A stretch of DNA of 39,195 nt from CAYTEH01 sp964436765 (GTDB lineage: Bacteria > Patescibacteriota > Gracilibacteria > Peribacterales > Peribacteraceae): NCBI GenBank assembly GCA_964436765.1, contig CAYTEH010000010.1, forward strand, positions 1 to 39,195, given 5' to 3'. The translations under genes and the position numbers were made by a program. The notes under the pieces were generated by a model, which did not search any database, was not told the origin of the DNA, and worked only from the letters and a program-made list of their open reading frames with translations. Of the stretch, positions 7,093 through 14,376 are shown piece by piece. Numbering within the stretch: position 1 is the stretch's first letter; each line of letters starts with the position of its first letter.

Positions 7093-7448
7093 CAGCGGGT
7101 AAGCGAGTAGAGCACGCGGATCGCGTCTTTGTATGTGATGCGGAAATCGCCGTCGGCGTCGCCGCGCTTCACCATGTCCGGTGTTGCGATTTCCACGCCC
7201 TCCGCCACGTTGATGAGGACGATCGCATCGTTCACCGTCACAATGCCGTCATTGTCGATGTCGCCGCGGGGGGCGATCTTCGGCAAGTCTTCCGACGCCG
7301 TCACGGCCGCCTGGGTCGTGTCGTACGGATGGACGTCGCCAGCGGTTTCGAGACCGACCGTAAAGGCGGCCATGGAGCAGACGATGCCCAGTGCCACGGT
7401 CTGGAGACGGGTCCGATGTAACATGTGTGTGAGTTTTTTGGTGCGCAT
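7092..7448 (-). CDS. secreted protein with type I-like dockerin domain
   Basis: 118 residues: signal/anchor segment about 14-33 (LQTVALGIVCSMAAFTVGL), short linker, and a dockerin domain at 61-118. Two F-hand calcium loops are intact: DIDNDGIVTVND and DADGDFRITYKD, each with Asp at positions 1, 3, 5 and 12, followed by helices AIVLINVAEG and AIRVLYSLTR. Dockerins bind cohesins in a calcium-dependent way, and the very next gene encodes a cohesin-like domain; that this pair interacts is inference. It is the first gene of the three-gene operon. ATG at 7448 lies eight bases after TATACT, so the mRNA is probably leaderless. Confidence 0.82.
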   Translation of the reverse strand: MRTKKLTHMLHRTRLQTVALGIVCSMAAFTVGLETAGDVHPYDTTQAAVTASEDLPKIAPRGDIDNDGIVTVNDAIVLINVAEGVEIATPDMVKRGDADGDFRITYKDAIRVLYSLTR

Positions 7449-7456
7449 ATCAAGAT

Positions 7457-7485
7457 AGTATAGCCCAAAACCGCACTTCTCTCAA
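7457..7485 (-). promoter_or_regulatory. promoter of the dockerin/cohesin/cupredoxin operon
   Basis: On the minus strand TTGAGA (7480-7485), a 17-base spacer and TATACT (7457-7462). The -10 box ends eight bases before ATG at 7448, placing the expected transcription start at or next to the start codon. Confidence 0.75.
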
Positions 7486-7602
7486 TCCGTGGCATGTTGA
7501 CAATACTTTGGAATGAATCATGGTAATTGATAATTCTTTCCACAGATGCAAGCCAAAAAAGCGGAGGCGGAGCCGGCACCCCGTGGTCTATACTTCTCAC
7601 GG

Positions 7603-8568
7603 ATGAGTCAGATCTTCCTGTTTACCGGCGAGGGATCGTTTCTGCTTCGCGAAGAGCGCAACGCCTGGCAACAGGCGTTCGTCGCAAAACATGGGGCAGA
7701 TAACCTGCTCCGCCTCGACGGCCACGCGATTTCATACCGTCAGTTGCTCGACGAGGTGTCTGTGATGCCATTTCTTGCCGACAAGCGTCTGGTGATGGTG
7801 GAGGGTATTCCGCGCTTTGAAAAAGAGGAAGTGGAGGCTCTGCCGGCGCATGTGCACCAGGCGTGTGTGCTTGTGTTTCTGGATCCAAAGCCCGACAAGC
7901 GCCTCGGCGGCGTCAAGTCTCTGCTCGCTCTTGCGACGGTGAAGGAGTTCAGGCCCGTCACCGGCGCGGCACTCCGGCAGTGGGCGAAGGAGTATGCCGG
8001 ACGCCAGGGGGCGTCAATCGACGACGCGGCTGTCACCGCGCTTCTCGAAACCGTCGGCGACGATCAGGACATGCTGGCACGCGAAATTGAAAAACTCTGC
8101 ACCCACGCGGGAGCCGCCATTACGAAGGCGCACGTGGAATCATTGGCCGTCCCGTCGGGCGAGCAGGAGGTATGGCAATTATCGAACCTCATCGCGCGTG
8201 GAGACGCACCTGGTGCCATCCGCTACGCGCGCAGGCTCCTGGGCCAGGGCGAGGATCCTCATTCGGTCTGGAACATCCTCTTGTGGATGGTTCGGATGCT
8301 TGTGATGGTTCACGCGGCGGTGCAGGACGGGGAGCGTAACCCCGCGAAGATCGCGGGTAAGGCAGAAGTACCCTTCCCGAGTGCGCGGACACTCCTGCCG
8401 CTCGCGGAAAAAGCGTCTACGAAGAACGTCTCGTCCCTTGTCTCCTGGGCATCGCACACGGATCAGCTTCTGAAAACCGGCGGCTACCGTGCCACCGGCG
8501 AGGCACCGCAGGAATTGCTGGCGCTCATCGACGAATGCGTGCTCCGGTGCACGGCATTGAAAGCGTGA
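7603..8568 (+). CDS. holA: DNA polymerase III subunit delta
   Basis: 321 residues from ATG at 7603. The open frame extends to 7546, but TATACT at 7589-7594 ends eight bases before 7603. The N-terminus SQIFLFTGEGSFLLREERNAW matches the HolA opening (F-L-x-G-E-E-x-x-L). Next come the degenerate AAA+ domain with the strand CVLVFLDPKPDKR, the FRPVTGAALRQWAKEYAGRQG lid-like segment typical of delta, GDDQDMLAREIEKLCTHAG, and the collar domain (WQLSNLIARGDAPGAIRYARRLLGQGEDPHSVWNILLWMVRML). As expected for delta it lacks a functional Walker A. It opens the beta clamp in the clamp-loader complex. It stands alone here, followed by a REP pair. Confidence 0.88.
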   Translation: MSQIFLFTGEGSFLLREERNAWQQAFVAKHGADNLLRLDGHAISYRQLLDEVSVMPFLADKRLVMVEGIPRFEKEEVEALPAHVHQACVLVFLDPKPDKRLGGVKSLLALATVKEFRPVTGAALRQWAKEYAGRQGASIDDAAVTALLETVGDDQDMLAREIEKLCTHAGAAITKAHVESLAVPSGEQEVWQLSNLIARGDAPGAIRYARRLLGQGEDPHSVWNILLWMVRMLVMVHAAVQDGERNPAKIAGKAEVPFPSARTLLPLAEKASTKNVSSLVSWASHTDQLLKTGGYRATGEAPQELLALIDECVLRCTALKA

Positions 8569-8579
8569 GACCAATCATT

Positions 8580-8653
8580 GTCACCCTGAGCGTAGTCGAA
8601 GGGTGATAATGACTCATCAAAGTCGGTCATGGTTCGACTCCGCTCACCATGAC
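8580..8653. repeat. inverted pair of REP-like elements (family 1, short form)
   Basis: Copy one is 8580-8607 (+), GTCACCCTGAGCGTAGTCGA then AGGGTGAT. Copy two is 8626-8653 (-), GTCATGGTGAGCGGAGTCGA then ACCATGAC. The core GAGCGKAGTCGA is conserved, while the flanking stem is CACCCT/AGGGTG in one and CATGGT/ACCATG in the other, so both arms changed together. It fills the gap between the convergent holA and 8661-9074 genes and may act as a bidirectional terminator. Confidence 0.8.
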
Positions 8654-8660
8654 AATCCGA

Positions 8661-9074
8661 TCACTTTGCGTCTTCCATCTTCTTCAGCAGATCCTCTGCG
8701 GCTTTGTCTTCCTGCTCCCTGTGCGTGGCTTCTGTGGATGAACGCTCGGCGCGGCGCTTCTTGCGTTCCTCTTCGGTCTTGCGCACCAGCTCCGCATTGC
8801 CGATTTTACTCACCTCTGTCTGGTACTTCGCGTCGATCGCCGCCAGCTGCTTGCGCTCGTTGTCGAGAATGTCGTTTAAATTCTTCACCTGCTCCGCCGT
8901 CATGATGGGCAGGATATTGATCCAGTACTGCCGCTCCTCGTCATTCATGCTTTCGGAACTCCGGATCAGCCTGATGAGGTCGGGATATTTTTTTTCCACC
9001 TCGGGCGGCACCGCCAAACCGGCCGACGCTCCTGTTGCCGCGGATTGTGCCGGAGGAGTTGTCGCATCTGCCAT
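8661..9074 (-). CDS. coiled-coil hypothetical protein
   Basis: 137 residues. Low-complexity N-terminus rich in Ala/Thr/Pro/Ser (about 1-25), then a helical segment PPEVEKKYPDLIRLIRSSESMNDEERQYWINILPIMTAEQVKNLNDILDNERKQLAAIDAKY, and a highly charged C-terminal coiled coil (EEERKKRRAERSSTEATHREQEDKAAEDLLKKMEDAK). No signal peptide or membrane helix, so probably cytoplasmic. The motif MTAEQVKNLNDIL with long charged helices is one I associate with CPR proteins of unknown role. TAGGCT ends six bases before ATG, which suggests a leaderless start. It lies downstream of greA in the same direction, 56 bases apart. Confidence 0.75.
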   Translation of the reverse strand: MADATTPPAQSAATGASAGLAVPPEVEKKYPDLIRLIRSSESMNDEERQYWINILPIMTAEQVKNLNDILDNERKQLAAIDAKYQTEVSKIGNAELVRKTEEERKKRRAERSSTEATHREQEDKAAEDLLKKMEDAK

Positions 9075-9130
9075 ACGGCTAGCCTAGAGCCTGCGGGGTC
9101 CGGCGTAAAGATTCAGTGCGTGGATGTCGC

Positions 9131-9664
9131 TCAGCTGACCTGGACCACCTCGTACTTGATGATGCCCGACGGCGACTGGATCTCGACCAGGTCCCCCTTG
9201 CGCCTGCCGAGGAGCGATTTTCCGATGGGGGATTCGTTGCTGATCTTGTGGTCGAGAGGGTCCGCTTCGGTGGAGCCCACGATGGTGTATCGCTCCGGTT
9301 CGTCACCCTCGGTTTTGTTGGTCAGGGTCACGGTGGAGCCGATGTCGATTTCCTTCGCGTGTTTTTCGGAAATGATCTTCGCGTTCTTGATTTTTGCCTC
9401 GAGCTCCAAAATGCGCCCTTCCACGAATGCCTGCTCGTTCTTGGCTTCCTCGTACTCGGAGTTTTCCGAGAGGTCTCCGTACGAAATGGCTTCCTTCAGG
9501 CGGTTGGCTACTTCCTGACGACGGACGGTCTTCAGTTCCTCGAGCTCGTCCTTGAGCTTCTTCAGGCCTTCTTTCGTAATGAGGGTCTGATCATCGTCGC
9601 CGAACGCCGCACCGCTGCTTTGCACGGTGGCCGCGTCGTCGTCGAGAAGGATATCTTCTGCCAT
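9131..9664 (-). CDS. greA: transcription elongation factor GreA
   Basis: 177 residues, about 20 longer than usual because of an acidic N-terminal extension (MAEDILLDDDAATVQSSGAAFGDDD). From LITKEGLKKLKDELEELK the typical GreA coiled coil follows, with the tip motif GDLSENSEYEEAKNEQ that carries the acidic residues inserted into the RNA polymerase secondary channel. The C-terminal FKBP-like domain is also present (IDIGSTVTLTN, YTIVGSTEADPLDHKISNESPIGKSLLGRRKGDLVEIQ). It stimulates cleavage of backtracked transcripts. It has a recognisable promoter and a 24-base leader without Shine-Dalgarno sequence. Confidence 0.95.
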   Translation of the reverse strand: MAEDILLDDDAATVQSSGAAFGDDDQTLITKEGLKKLKDELEELKTVRRQEVANRLKEAISYGDLSENSEYEEAKNEQAFVEGRILELEAKIKNAKIISEKHAKEIDIGSTVTLTNKTEGDEPERYTIVGSTEADPLDHKISNESPIGKSLLGRRKGDLVEIQSPSGIIKYEVVQVS

Positions 9665-9688
9665 GGGAAAATGGGGGAGAGCCGAGAT

Positions 9689-9716
9689 ATTGTACGGGAA
9701 AGGGGGGAGATGACAA
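9689..9716 (-). promoter_or_regulatory. greA promoter
   Basis: On the minus strand TTGTCA (9711-9716), 16-base spacer, TACAAT (9689-9694). The box ends 24 bases before ATG, so unlike most genes here greA should have a short leader, which is C-rich and without Shine-Dalgarno sequence. Confidence 0.7.
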
Positions 9717-9748
9717 GAAGAAGCGAAGGCTTGCCAGCCCGGCCATGA

Positions 9749-9795
9749 GTTCTTCGTTTGCAGTTTCCATATGCGAAAAACAAAGAACTAGAAAC
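9749..9795. repeat. heptamer inverted-repeat element, locus A (3+3 units)
   Basis: Three tandem 7-mers beginning GTT (units at 9749, 9756 and 9763, for example GTTTGCA) are followed by the loop TATGC (9770-9774), then three inverted 7-mers (9775-9795; on the minus strand GTTTCTA, GTTCTTT and GTTTTTC). Phase is exact: 21+5+21. It lies between carB and greA, about 33 bases upstream of the greA -35 box. Confidence 0.75.
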
Positions 9796-9814
9796 GGATG
9801 ACAAAAAACGCCGG

Positions 9815-12800
9815 TTATAGGCTGTTTTCGAGCAGGTCCGGCCACCGCATGAGCGGAAGGGTCTCGATTTTCTCCGCTTCCATGGCTTCGACAAGCCGCT
9901 TGGCCAACTGGACGTTTGTCACGAGCGGGATGCCGTGGTCTGTGGCAAGGCGACGGATGTAGTACCCGTCGGTCTGGTCCCGGCCGCCCTGGTGGCTCGG
10001 AATGTTGATGACGAGATCGGCCCGCTTCTGCTCCAGGTATTCCCGGATATTGGGGCTGCGCGGCTCCGACACTTTGTGCAGCAGCACCGACGGAATGTTG
10101 CGAGCCTCCAGAAACGCGTGCGTGTTAGCTGTTGCGAGGAACGTGAACCCGCGCTCGTGGAGCTTTTGGATCGCCGGCAGCAGGTCCATTTTGTCCTCGA
10201 GCCTGCCCACCGTCACGAGGACGCTTTTTTGCGGCATCTTGAAGCCCACGGCAAGCATCGAGATCAGAAGCGCCTGTTCGGCGGTTTCGCCGAAGCACGC
10301 GACTTCGCCGGTGCTTGCCATTTCCACGCCCAATCTCGGGTCTGCACCCTTCAGCCGAGAAAAGCTGAATTGAGCTGCCTTCACTCCCACATGGTCCAAG
10401 TCCACCGTCTGGTACCGCTTCTCCACGGGCGCACGGCCGAGCAGCGCCTGCGTTGCCAGCTGCGCGAAATTGACTCCCGTCACTTTGCTGGCGAAGGGGA
10501 AGCTGCGGCTTGCGCGGAGGTTGCATTCAATGACCATCAGCCGGTTATCGCGGGCGAGGAACTGTATGTTGAACGGCCCGCTGATCGAGAGCTCTTTGGC
10601 GATCTGCTTGGCGATGTTCTTGAGCGTGCGTAGCGTCGCCAGGTTCACGCGCTGGGGCGGCAGGACGATGGTTGCGTCACCCGAGTGCACGCCGGCGTTT
10701 TCGATGTGCTCCGAAATCGCATAGAGCAGGACAGTCCCGTGCTGCGCCACGCCGTCGAACTCGATTTCTTTGGCGCCCTGCTCGAATTTCGATATCACGA
10801 CGGGCGCCTCCTGCGACACGAGTGCCGCCTGTTTCAGGTACGATTCGAGGTCTTCTCCGGAATGCACCACTGCCATTGCCGCACCCGAGAGGACGTAGCT
10901 GGGGCGCACGATCACCGGGTAGCCCACCTTTTCGGCAAAAGCCTGTGCCGAGGTCATATCGGCGAATTCCTTCCATTCGGGCTGGTCGACGCCGAGGGTA
11001 TCGAGCAGCGTGCTGAATTTGTGGCGGTCTTCGGCGCGGTCGATGTCTTTCGGGTTGGTGCCGAGGATGGGGAGGCCTGCTGCCGCAAGCTTGGGACTGA
11101 GCGAGTTCGGGATCTGCCCGCCCATCGAGACCACGACCCCCTGCGGGCGCACGATGTCCGCGATGTCGAGCACGCGCTCTTCCGTGAGCTGCTCGAAAAA
11201 GAGTGCATCGCATTCGTCGTAGTCGGTGCTCACGGTCTCGGGGTTGCTGTTGATCATGCACACCTCGTAGCCCTGCCGCTGCAGCTCGTGCGCGGCCTGC
11301 ACGCAGCACCAGTCGAATTCCACGGACGAACCGATCGAGTACGGGCCGCCCCCGAGGACCAGGACGCGGCCATTCTTGTCAGTTGATGGTTGTGAGTTGC
11401 CAGTATTGTCCTGCGGAACTTTCAACTGCCAACTATCAAAGGTCACGTCGTGTTCGGTGCCGTGGTACGTCATGTACAGATAATTGGTCTGCGCCGGGAA
11501 CTCGCCCGCGAGCGTATCGATCTGCTTGATGACGGGAGTGATGCGCATCGATTTGCGCGCCTGGCGGATATCGGCCGCCTTCCCGTCCCGGATCGAGGCG
11601 ATGGACGCATCCGAGAAGCCGGCCATCTTCGCGCGCCGGAGCAGGTCGCGCCCGACGGGGGCCGCCTTGGTGGTGAAGAGGTCCTTTGCGATGTGGGCGC
11701 AGGCCTGGATCCGCTGGAGGAACCACCGGTCGATGCCCGTGGCGATGTTCACTTCCTCAGGCGTCCACTCACCTGCGAGTGCCTGTGCCACGGCGAAGAT
11801 GCGGCGCGGCGTGGGCCGGCGAATCTCTCGATTGATATCTTCGAAACTGAAGGGCGACGGATAGAGGCCGTCTGCACCGATGTTGAGCATGCGGATCGCC
11901 TTCTGCAGCGCTTCCTCGAACGAGTGACCCAGTGCCATCACCTCTCCGACTGATTTCATTTCGCTCGTCACCTGATCGGAGACGAAGCGGAACTTCTGCA
12001 GGTCCCAGCGCGGGATCTTTACCGCCACGTAGTCGAGGCTGGGCTCGAAATCGGCGCACGTCACTTTCGTGATGGCGTTCTTGAGTTCCGGCAGGGAATA
12101 CCCGAGGGCGAGCTTCGCCGCGATGAATGCCAGCGGGTACCCGGTGGCCTTGGACGCGAGAGCGGAGCTGCGGCTGAGGCGCGCGTTCACTTCGATGACC
12201 CGGTACTTGCGGGAGCGGGGATCGAGCGCGTACTGGATATTGCACTCGCCCACGATCTTCAGATGCCTGATCACCTTGAGCGCGATGCTCCGGAGCATCT
12301 GGTACTCGTGGTTGTCGAGCGTCTGGCTGGGGGCGATGACGATCGACTCGCCGGTGTGAATGCCGAGCGGGTCGACGTTTTCCATGTTGCAGACCGTGAT
12401 GCAGTTGTCGGCCGCATCGCGCACCACTTCGTATTCGATTTCCTTCCAGCCGGTCAGATCCTCCTCCACCAGCACCTGGTGCGATTCGACGAACGCGACC
12501 TTCACGATCTCGCGCAGTTCTTCCTCGTTCTTTGCGCGGCCGCTTCCCTTGCCGCCCAGGGCGAACGCCGCGCGGATGATGACGGGATACCCGATGTCTT
12601 TGCCCGCCTTCACGCAGTCGACGATGGACTCGCACGCGAACGAACGCGGCACGTCGACGCCGATCGAGCGGAGTTCCGCGTTGAAGAGCGCGCGGTCTTC
12701 GGTCTTGCGGATGCTGTCCACCGGTGTGCCGAGCACCGTCATGCCGTGCTTCTTGAGCACGCCCGTCTCATCGAGCTTCACGCCGCAGTTGAGCGCCGTC

Positions 12801-13132
12801 TGCCCGCCGAAGCTCAGCGCGATCGCGTCGGGCTTTTCCTTTTCGATGACGCGTTCCACGAACTGCGGGGTCACCGGTACAAAATAGACCCCGTCGGCCA
12901 GGCCCCAGCTGGTCTGGTTCGTGGCGATGTTCGGGTTGATGAGGATGACCCGTTTCCCTTCCTCTTTGAATGCCTTGATCGCCTGGCTGCCGGAGTAATC
13001 GAACTCGCCGGCTTCGCCGATTTTCAGTGCGCCGGAGCCAAGAAGGAGGATCGTCTGGATTTCTTTTTTTGAAAAATCAGCTCCCTCGCCCGCTTGGGGC
13101 GCCAGGGCGCCGGGATCAATCCTCTTCGTCAT
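9815..13132 (-). CDS. carB: carbamoyl-phosphate synthase large subunit
   Basis: 1105 residues, slightly longer than the usual ~1075. Both homologous halves are present. The first (about 1-560) has an ATP-grasp with LLGSGALKIGEAGEFDYSGSQA, FGGQTALNCGV, GGKGSGRA and NARLSRSSALASKATGYPLA. The second (about 600-960) has LGGGPYSIGSSVEFDWCCVQA, MGGQIPNSLSPKLA and ECNLRASRSFPFASKVTGVNFA. The C-terminal MGS-like allosteric domain follows (VTVGRLEDKMDLLPAIQKLHERGFTFLATANTHAFL). It makes carbamoyl phosphate for pyrimidines and arginine. carA is not in the window. Between the halves, the residues between HDVTF and KNGRV are encoded by a heptamer inverted repeat (11382-11440) and have no clear counterpart in E. 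coli CarB. The frame is intact. Confidence 0.97.
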   Translation of the reverse strand: MTKRIDPGALAPQAGEGADFSKKEIQTILLLGSGALKIGEAGEFDYSGSQAIKAFKEEGKRVILINPNIATNQTSWGLADGVYFVPVTPQFVERVIEKEKPDAIALSFGGQTALNCGVKLDETGVLKKHGMTVLGTPVDSIRKTEDRALFNAELRSIGVDVPRSFACESIVDCVKAGKDIGYPVIIRAAFALGGKGSGRAKNEEELREIVKVAFVESHQVLVEEDLTGWKEIEYEVVRDAADNCITVCNMENVDPLGIHTGESIVIAPSQTLDNHEYQMLRSIALKVIRHLKIVGECNIQYALDPRSRKYRVIEVNARLSRSSALASKATGYPLAFIAAKLALGYSLPELKNAITKVTCADFEPSLDYVAVKIPRWDLQKFRFVSDQVTSEMKSVGEVMALGHSFEEALQKAIRMLNIGADGLYPSPFSFEDINREIRRPTPRRIFAVAQALAGEWTPEEVNIATGIDRWFLQRIQACAHIAKDLFTTKAAPVGRDLLRRAKMAGFSDASIASIRDGKAADIRQARKSMRITPVIKQIDTLAGEFPAQTNYLYMTYHGTEHDVTFDSWQLKVPQDNTGNSQPSTDKNGRVLVLGGGPYSIGSSVEFDWCCVQAAHELQRQGYEVCMINSNPETVSTDYDECDALFFEQLTEERVLDIADIVRPQGVVVSMGGQIPNSLSPKLAAAGLPILGTNPKDIDRAEDRHKFSTLLDTLGVDQPEWKEFADMTSAQAFAEKVGYPVIVRPSYVLSGAAMAVVHSGEDLESYLKQAALVSQEAPVVISKFEQGAKEIEFDGVAQHGTVLLYAISEHIENAGVHSGDATIVLPPQRVNLATLRTLKNIAKQIAKELSISGPFNIQFLARDNRLMVIECNLRASRSFPFASKVTGVNFAQLATQALLGRAPVEKRYQTVDLDHVGVKAAQFSFSRLKGADPRLGVEMASTGEVACFGETAEQALLISMLAVGFKMPQKSVLVTVGRLEDKMDLLPAIQKLHERGFTFLATANTHAFLEARNIPSVLLHKVSEPRSPNIREYLEQKRADLVINIPSHQGGRDQTDGYYIRRLATDHGIPLVTNVQLAKRLVEAMEAEKIETLPLMRWPDLLENSL
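11382..11440. repeat. heptamer inverted-repeat element inside carB, locus B (4+4 units)
   Basis: Four 7-mers on the plus strand (starts 11382, 11389, 11396 and 11403; GTTGATG, GTTGTGA and so on), a 3-base centre (11410-11412), then four inverted 7-mers (11413-11440; on the minus strand TTTGATA, GTTGGCA, GTTGAAA and GTTCCGC). It is read in frame by carB as part of the linker between the two synthetase halves. Confidence 0.7.
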
Positions 13133-13193
13133 GTCCCGCGGAGAGTACTGGAGTGCACATGCAGGAGCAAGTCCCGAATCGGGGAAAATAAAA

Positions 13194-13221
13194 GCAGCCC
13201 CGGAATGGAGTCCAGGGCTGC
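13194..13221 (-). terminator. Rho-independent terminator of the 42-aa gene
   Basis: GCAGCCC (13194-13200) pairs with GGGCTGC (13215-13221), 14-base loop. On the minus strand it is followed by TTTTATTTT. It sits directly after the stop of the small gene at 13228 and separates it from carB. Confidence 0.8.
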
Positions 13222-13227
13222 ATGCCG

Positions 13228-13356
13228 TCAGCTACTCAGCTGGCGGACTTGTCGTAATGTTCTTGCTGCGTACCAGTACGCACCAAGAGCCATCGCGATG
13301 AGTGGCAGACCGGCTGCCACTGGCAAAAGAGTGATCATGAGCACGTATTCGCACAT
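13228..13356 (-). CDS. 42-residue single-pass membrane peptide
   Basis: ATG at 13356, TGA at 13228-13230, 42 residues: a short N-terminus MCEYVLMI, a hydrophobic helix TLLPVAAGLPLIAMALGAYW (about 9-28), and a basic tail YAARTLRQVRQLSS. Support for it being real comes from its signals: AAAGGAGGTGACTC directly before ATG is the best Shine-Dalgarno sequence in the window, and a strong intrinsic terminator follows two dozen bases after the helix-encoding end. It is below usual length cut-offs. The positive C-terminus suggests the tail faces the cytoplasm. No family is recognised; candidates are a toxin-like or regulatory membrane peptide, but nothing in the sequence decides. Confidence 0.7.
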   Translation of the reverse strand: MCEYVLMITLLPVAAGLPLIAMALGAYWYAARTLRQVRQLSS

Positions 13357-13360
13357 GAGT

Positions 13361-13370
13361 CACCTCCTTT
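13361..13370 (-). promoter_or_regulatory. strong Shine-Dalgarno site of the 42-aa gene
   Basis: On the minus strand AAAGGAGGTG, four bases before ATG; with the next base it matches the anti-Shine-Dalgarno complement almost fully. This is exceptional in a window where most starts lack any such site. Confidence 0.85.
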
Positions 13371-13450
13371 CTGCTCCAATGCTACTTTCGCGATGGCGTC
13401 CGGGGAAGGTCAATCTATAAATGAGCGGGGATCCTGCTACCCTTCGATCC

Positions 13451-14296
13451 ATGAAGCGCATCACGTCTCTCGCACTACTGCTATCGCTTGGCGTTCCTGC
13501 CGCCTCCGGCGCGGCTTCCTACGAGGACCTGCAAAAGCACGTGTCATCGGCAGAATCGGCGTTGATCCAAATGGAGTCCGATACGTCGGAGCAGGCATCG
13601 GAAGACGCGCTGGAATCGCGCAGTGAGTTTTTCTCCGATGACGGGCGTGATACGGGGGAGACGCGGACGGAGGATCCGTCGCTCTCCGCTTTCGTCTCCT
13701 TCCGCATGAACGGCGTACCGTATGCACTCAAGGATGTTCCGTCGGGCGCATGGTTCGCGCCGTACGTGCGCGACATGGCGGAGCGGGGGATTGTCTCGGG
13801 ATACAAGGACGCGAACGGGATCCCCACCGGGGTCTTCAGTCCCGAAAAAAGCGTGACGCTCGAAGAGCTCGGCAAAATGGCCGTCGAGGCAGCGGGTATC
13901 GACAAGGCGTCCTGCCCCGCCGCGCCGCTCAATCCGCTGGCTTCAGGCGCGTGGTCGGCTCCGTACATCTCCTGCGCCGAGTCGCATTCATTCGCGCTCT
14001 ATTCCGACGGCACCACCGATATCCGCAGGCCGGCGACGCGCAGCGAGGTGGTGATGACGATCCTTCAGGCGTTCGGGGTCCAGCTGCAGGATCCGGACCC
14101 GGTCAAGCCGCTTTTTACGGACGTCAATGCATCGACGCTCTTCGCCCCGGCCATAGCCACCGCTGTGCGCGACGGCATCGTCGCCGGGTACCAGGATGCG
14201 CAGGGGAGGCTGACGGGCGAGTTCGGTCCTGAGAAACCGGTGAACAGGGCGGAGGTGTGCAAGATGCTCAGTATCGCGCTCCAGTTGTATAAATAG
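13451..14296 (+). CDS. S-layer homology (SLH) domain protein
   Basis: 281 residues from ATG at 13451. Signal peptide MKRITSLALLLSLGVPAASGA, then a ~75-residue acidic spacer with a coiled-coil flavour, then three SLH-like repeats. Repeat 1 is at about 95-155 (FAPYVRDMAERGIVSGYKD, FSPEKSVTLEELGKMAVEAAG). The middle repeat is shorter and more degenerate (WSAPYISCAESHSF, DIRRPATRSEVVMTILQAFG). Repeat 3 is at about 220-280 (FTDVNASTLFAPAIATAVRDGIVAGYQDAQG, FGPEKPVNRAEVCKMLSIAL). SLH trimers bind cell-wall polysaccharide, so the protein is probably surface-attached; it has no other catalytic domain. TACCCT ends seven bases before ATG (leaderless type). Confidence 0.9.
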   Translation: MKRITSLALLLSLGVPAASGAASYEDLQKHVSSAESALIQMESDTSEQASEDALESRSEFFSDDGRDTGETRTEDPSLSAFVSFRMNGVPYALKDVPSGAWFAPYVRDMAERGIVSGYKDANGIPTGVFSPEKSVTLEELGKMAVEAAGIDKASCPAAPLNPLASGAWSAPYISCAESHSFALYSDGTTDIRRPATRSEVVMTILQAFGVQLQDPDPVKPLFTDVNASTLFAPAIATAVRDGIVAGYQDAQGRLTGEFGPEKPVNRAEVCKMLSIALQLYK

Positions 14297-14310
14297 CTGC
14301 ACGAAACATC

Positions 14311-14373
14311 TGAAGGTCGAAGGTTGAAGGTCAAAAGCTTTCATGTATTTCGTTCTTCGACCTTCAATCTTGA
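14311..14373. repeat. heptamer inverted-repeat element, locus C
   Basis: Tandem TGAAGGT, CGAAGGT and TGAAGGT at 14311-14331 plus a decayed unit, a loop, then inverted units at 14346-14373 (minus-strand TCAAGAT, TGAAGGT, CGAAGAA and CGAAATA). A perfect 12-bp inverted repeat, TGAAGGTCGAAG, is at 14311-14322 and 14355-14366. It lies between the convergent SLH and DMT genes; its unit is shared with locus F. Confidence 0.75.
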
Positions 14374-14376
14374 ATT

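Noticed and set aside
7497..7520. TTGACA upstream of holA as a promoter
   Set aside because: No acceptable -10 box at 16-18 bases; the TATACT next to the holA start is a better candidate.
14311..14373. Short tandem units considered as a CRISPR array
   Set aside because: Units are 7 bases without spacers and are inverted in the second half; no cas genes.
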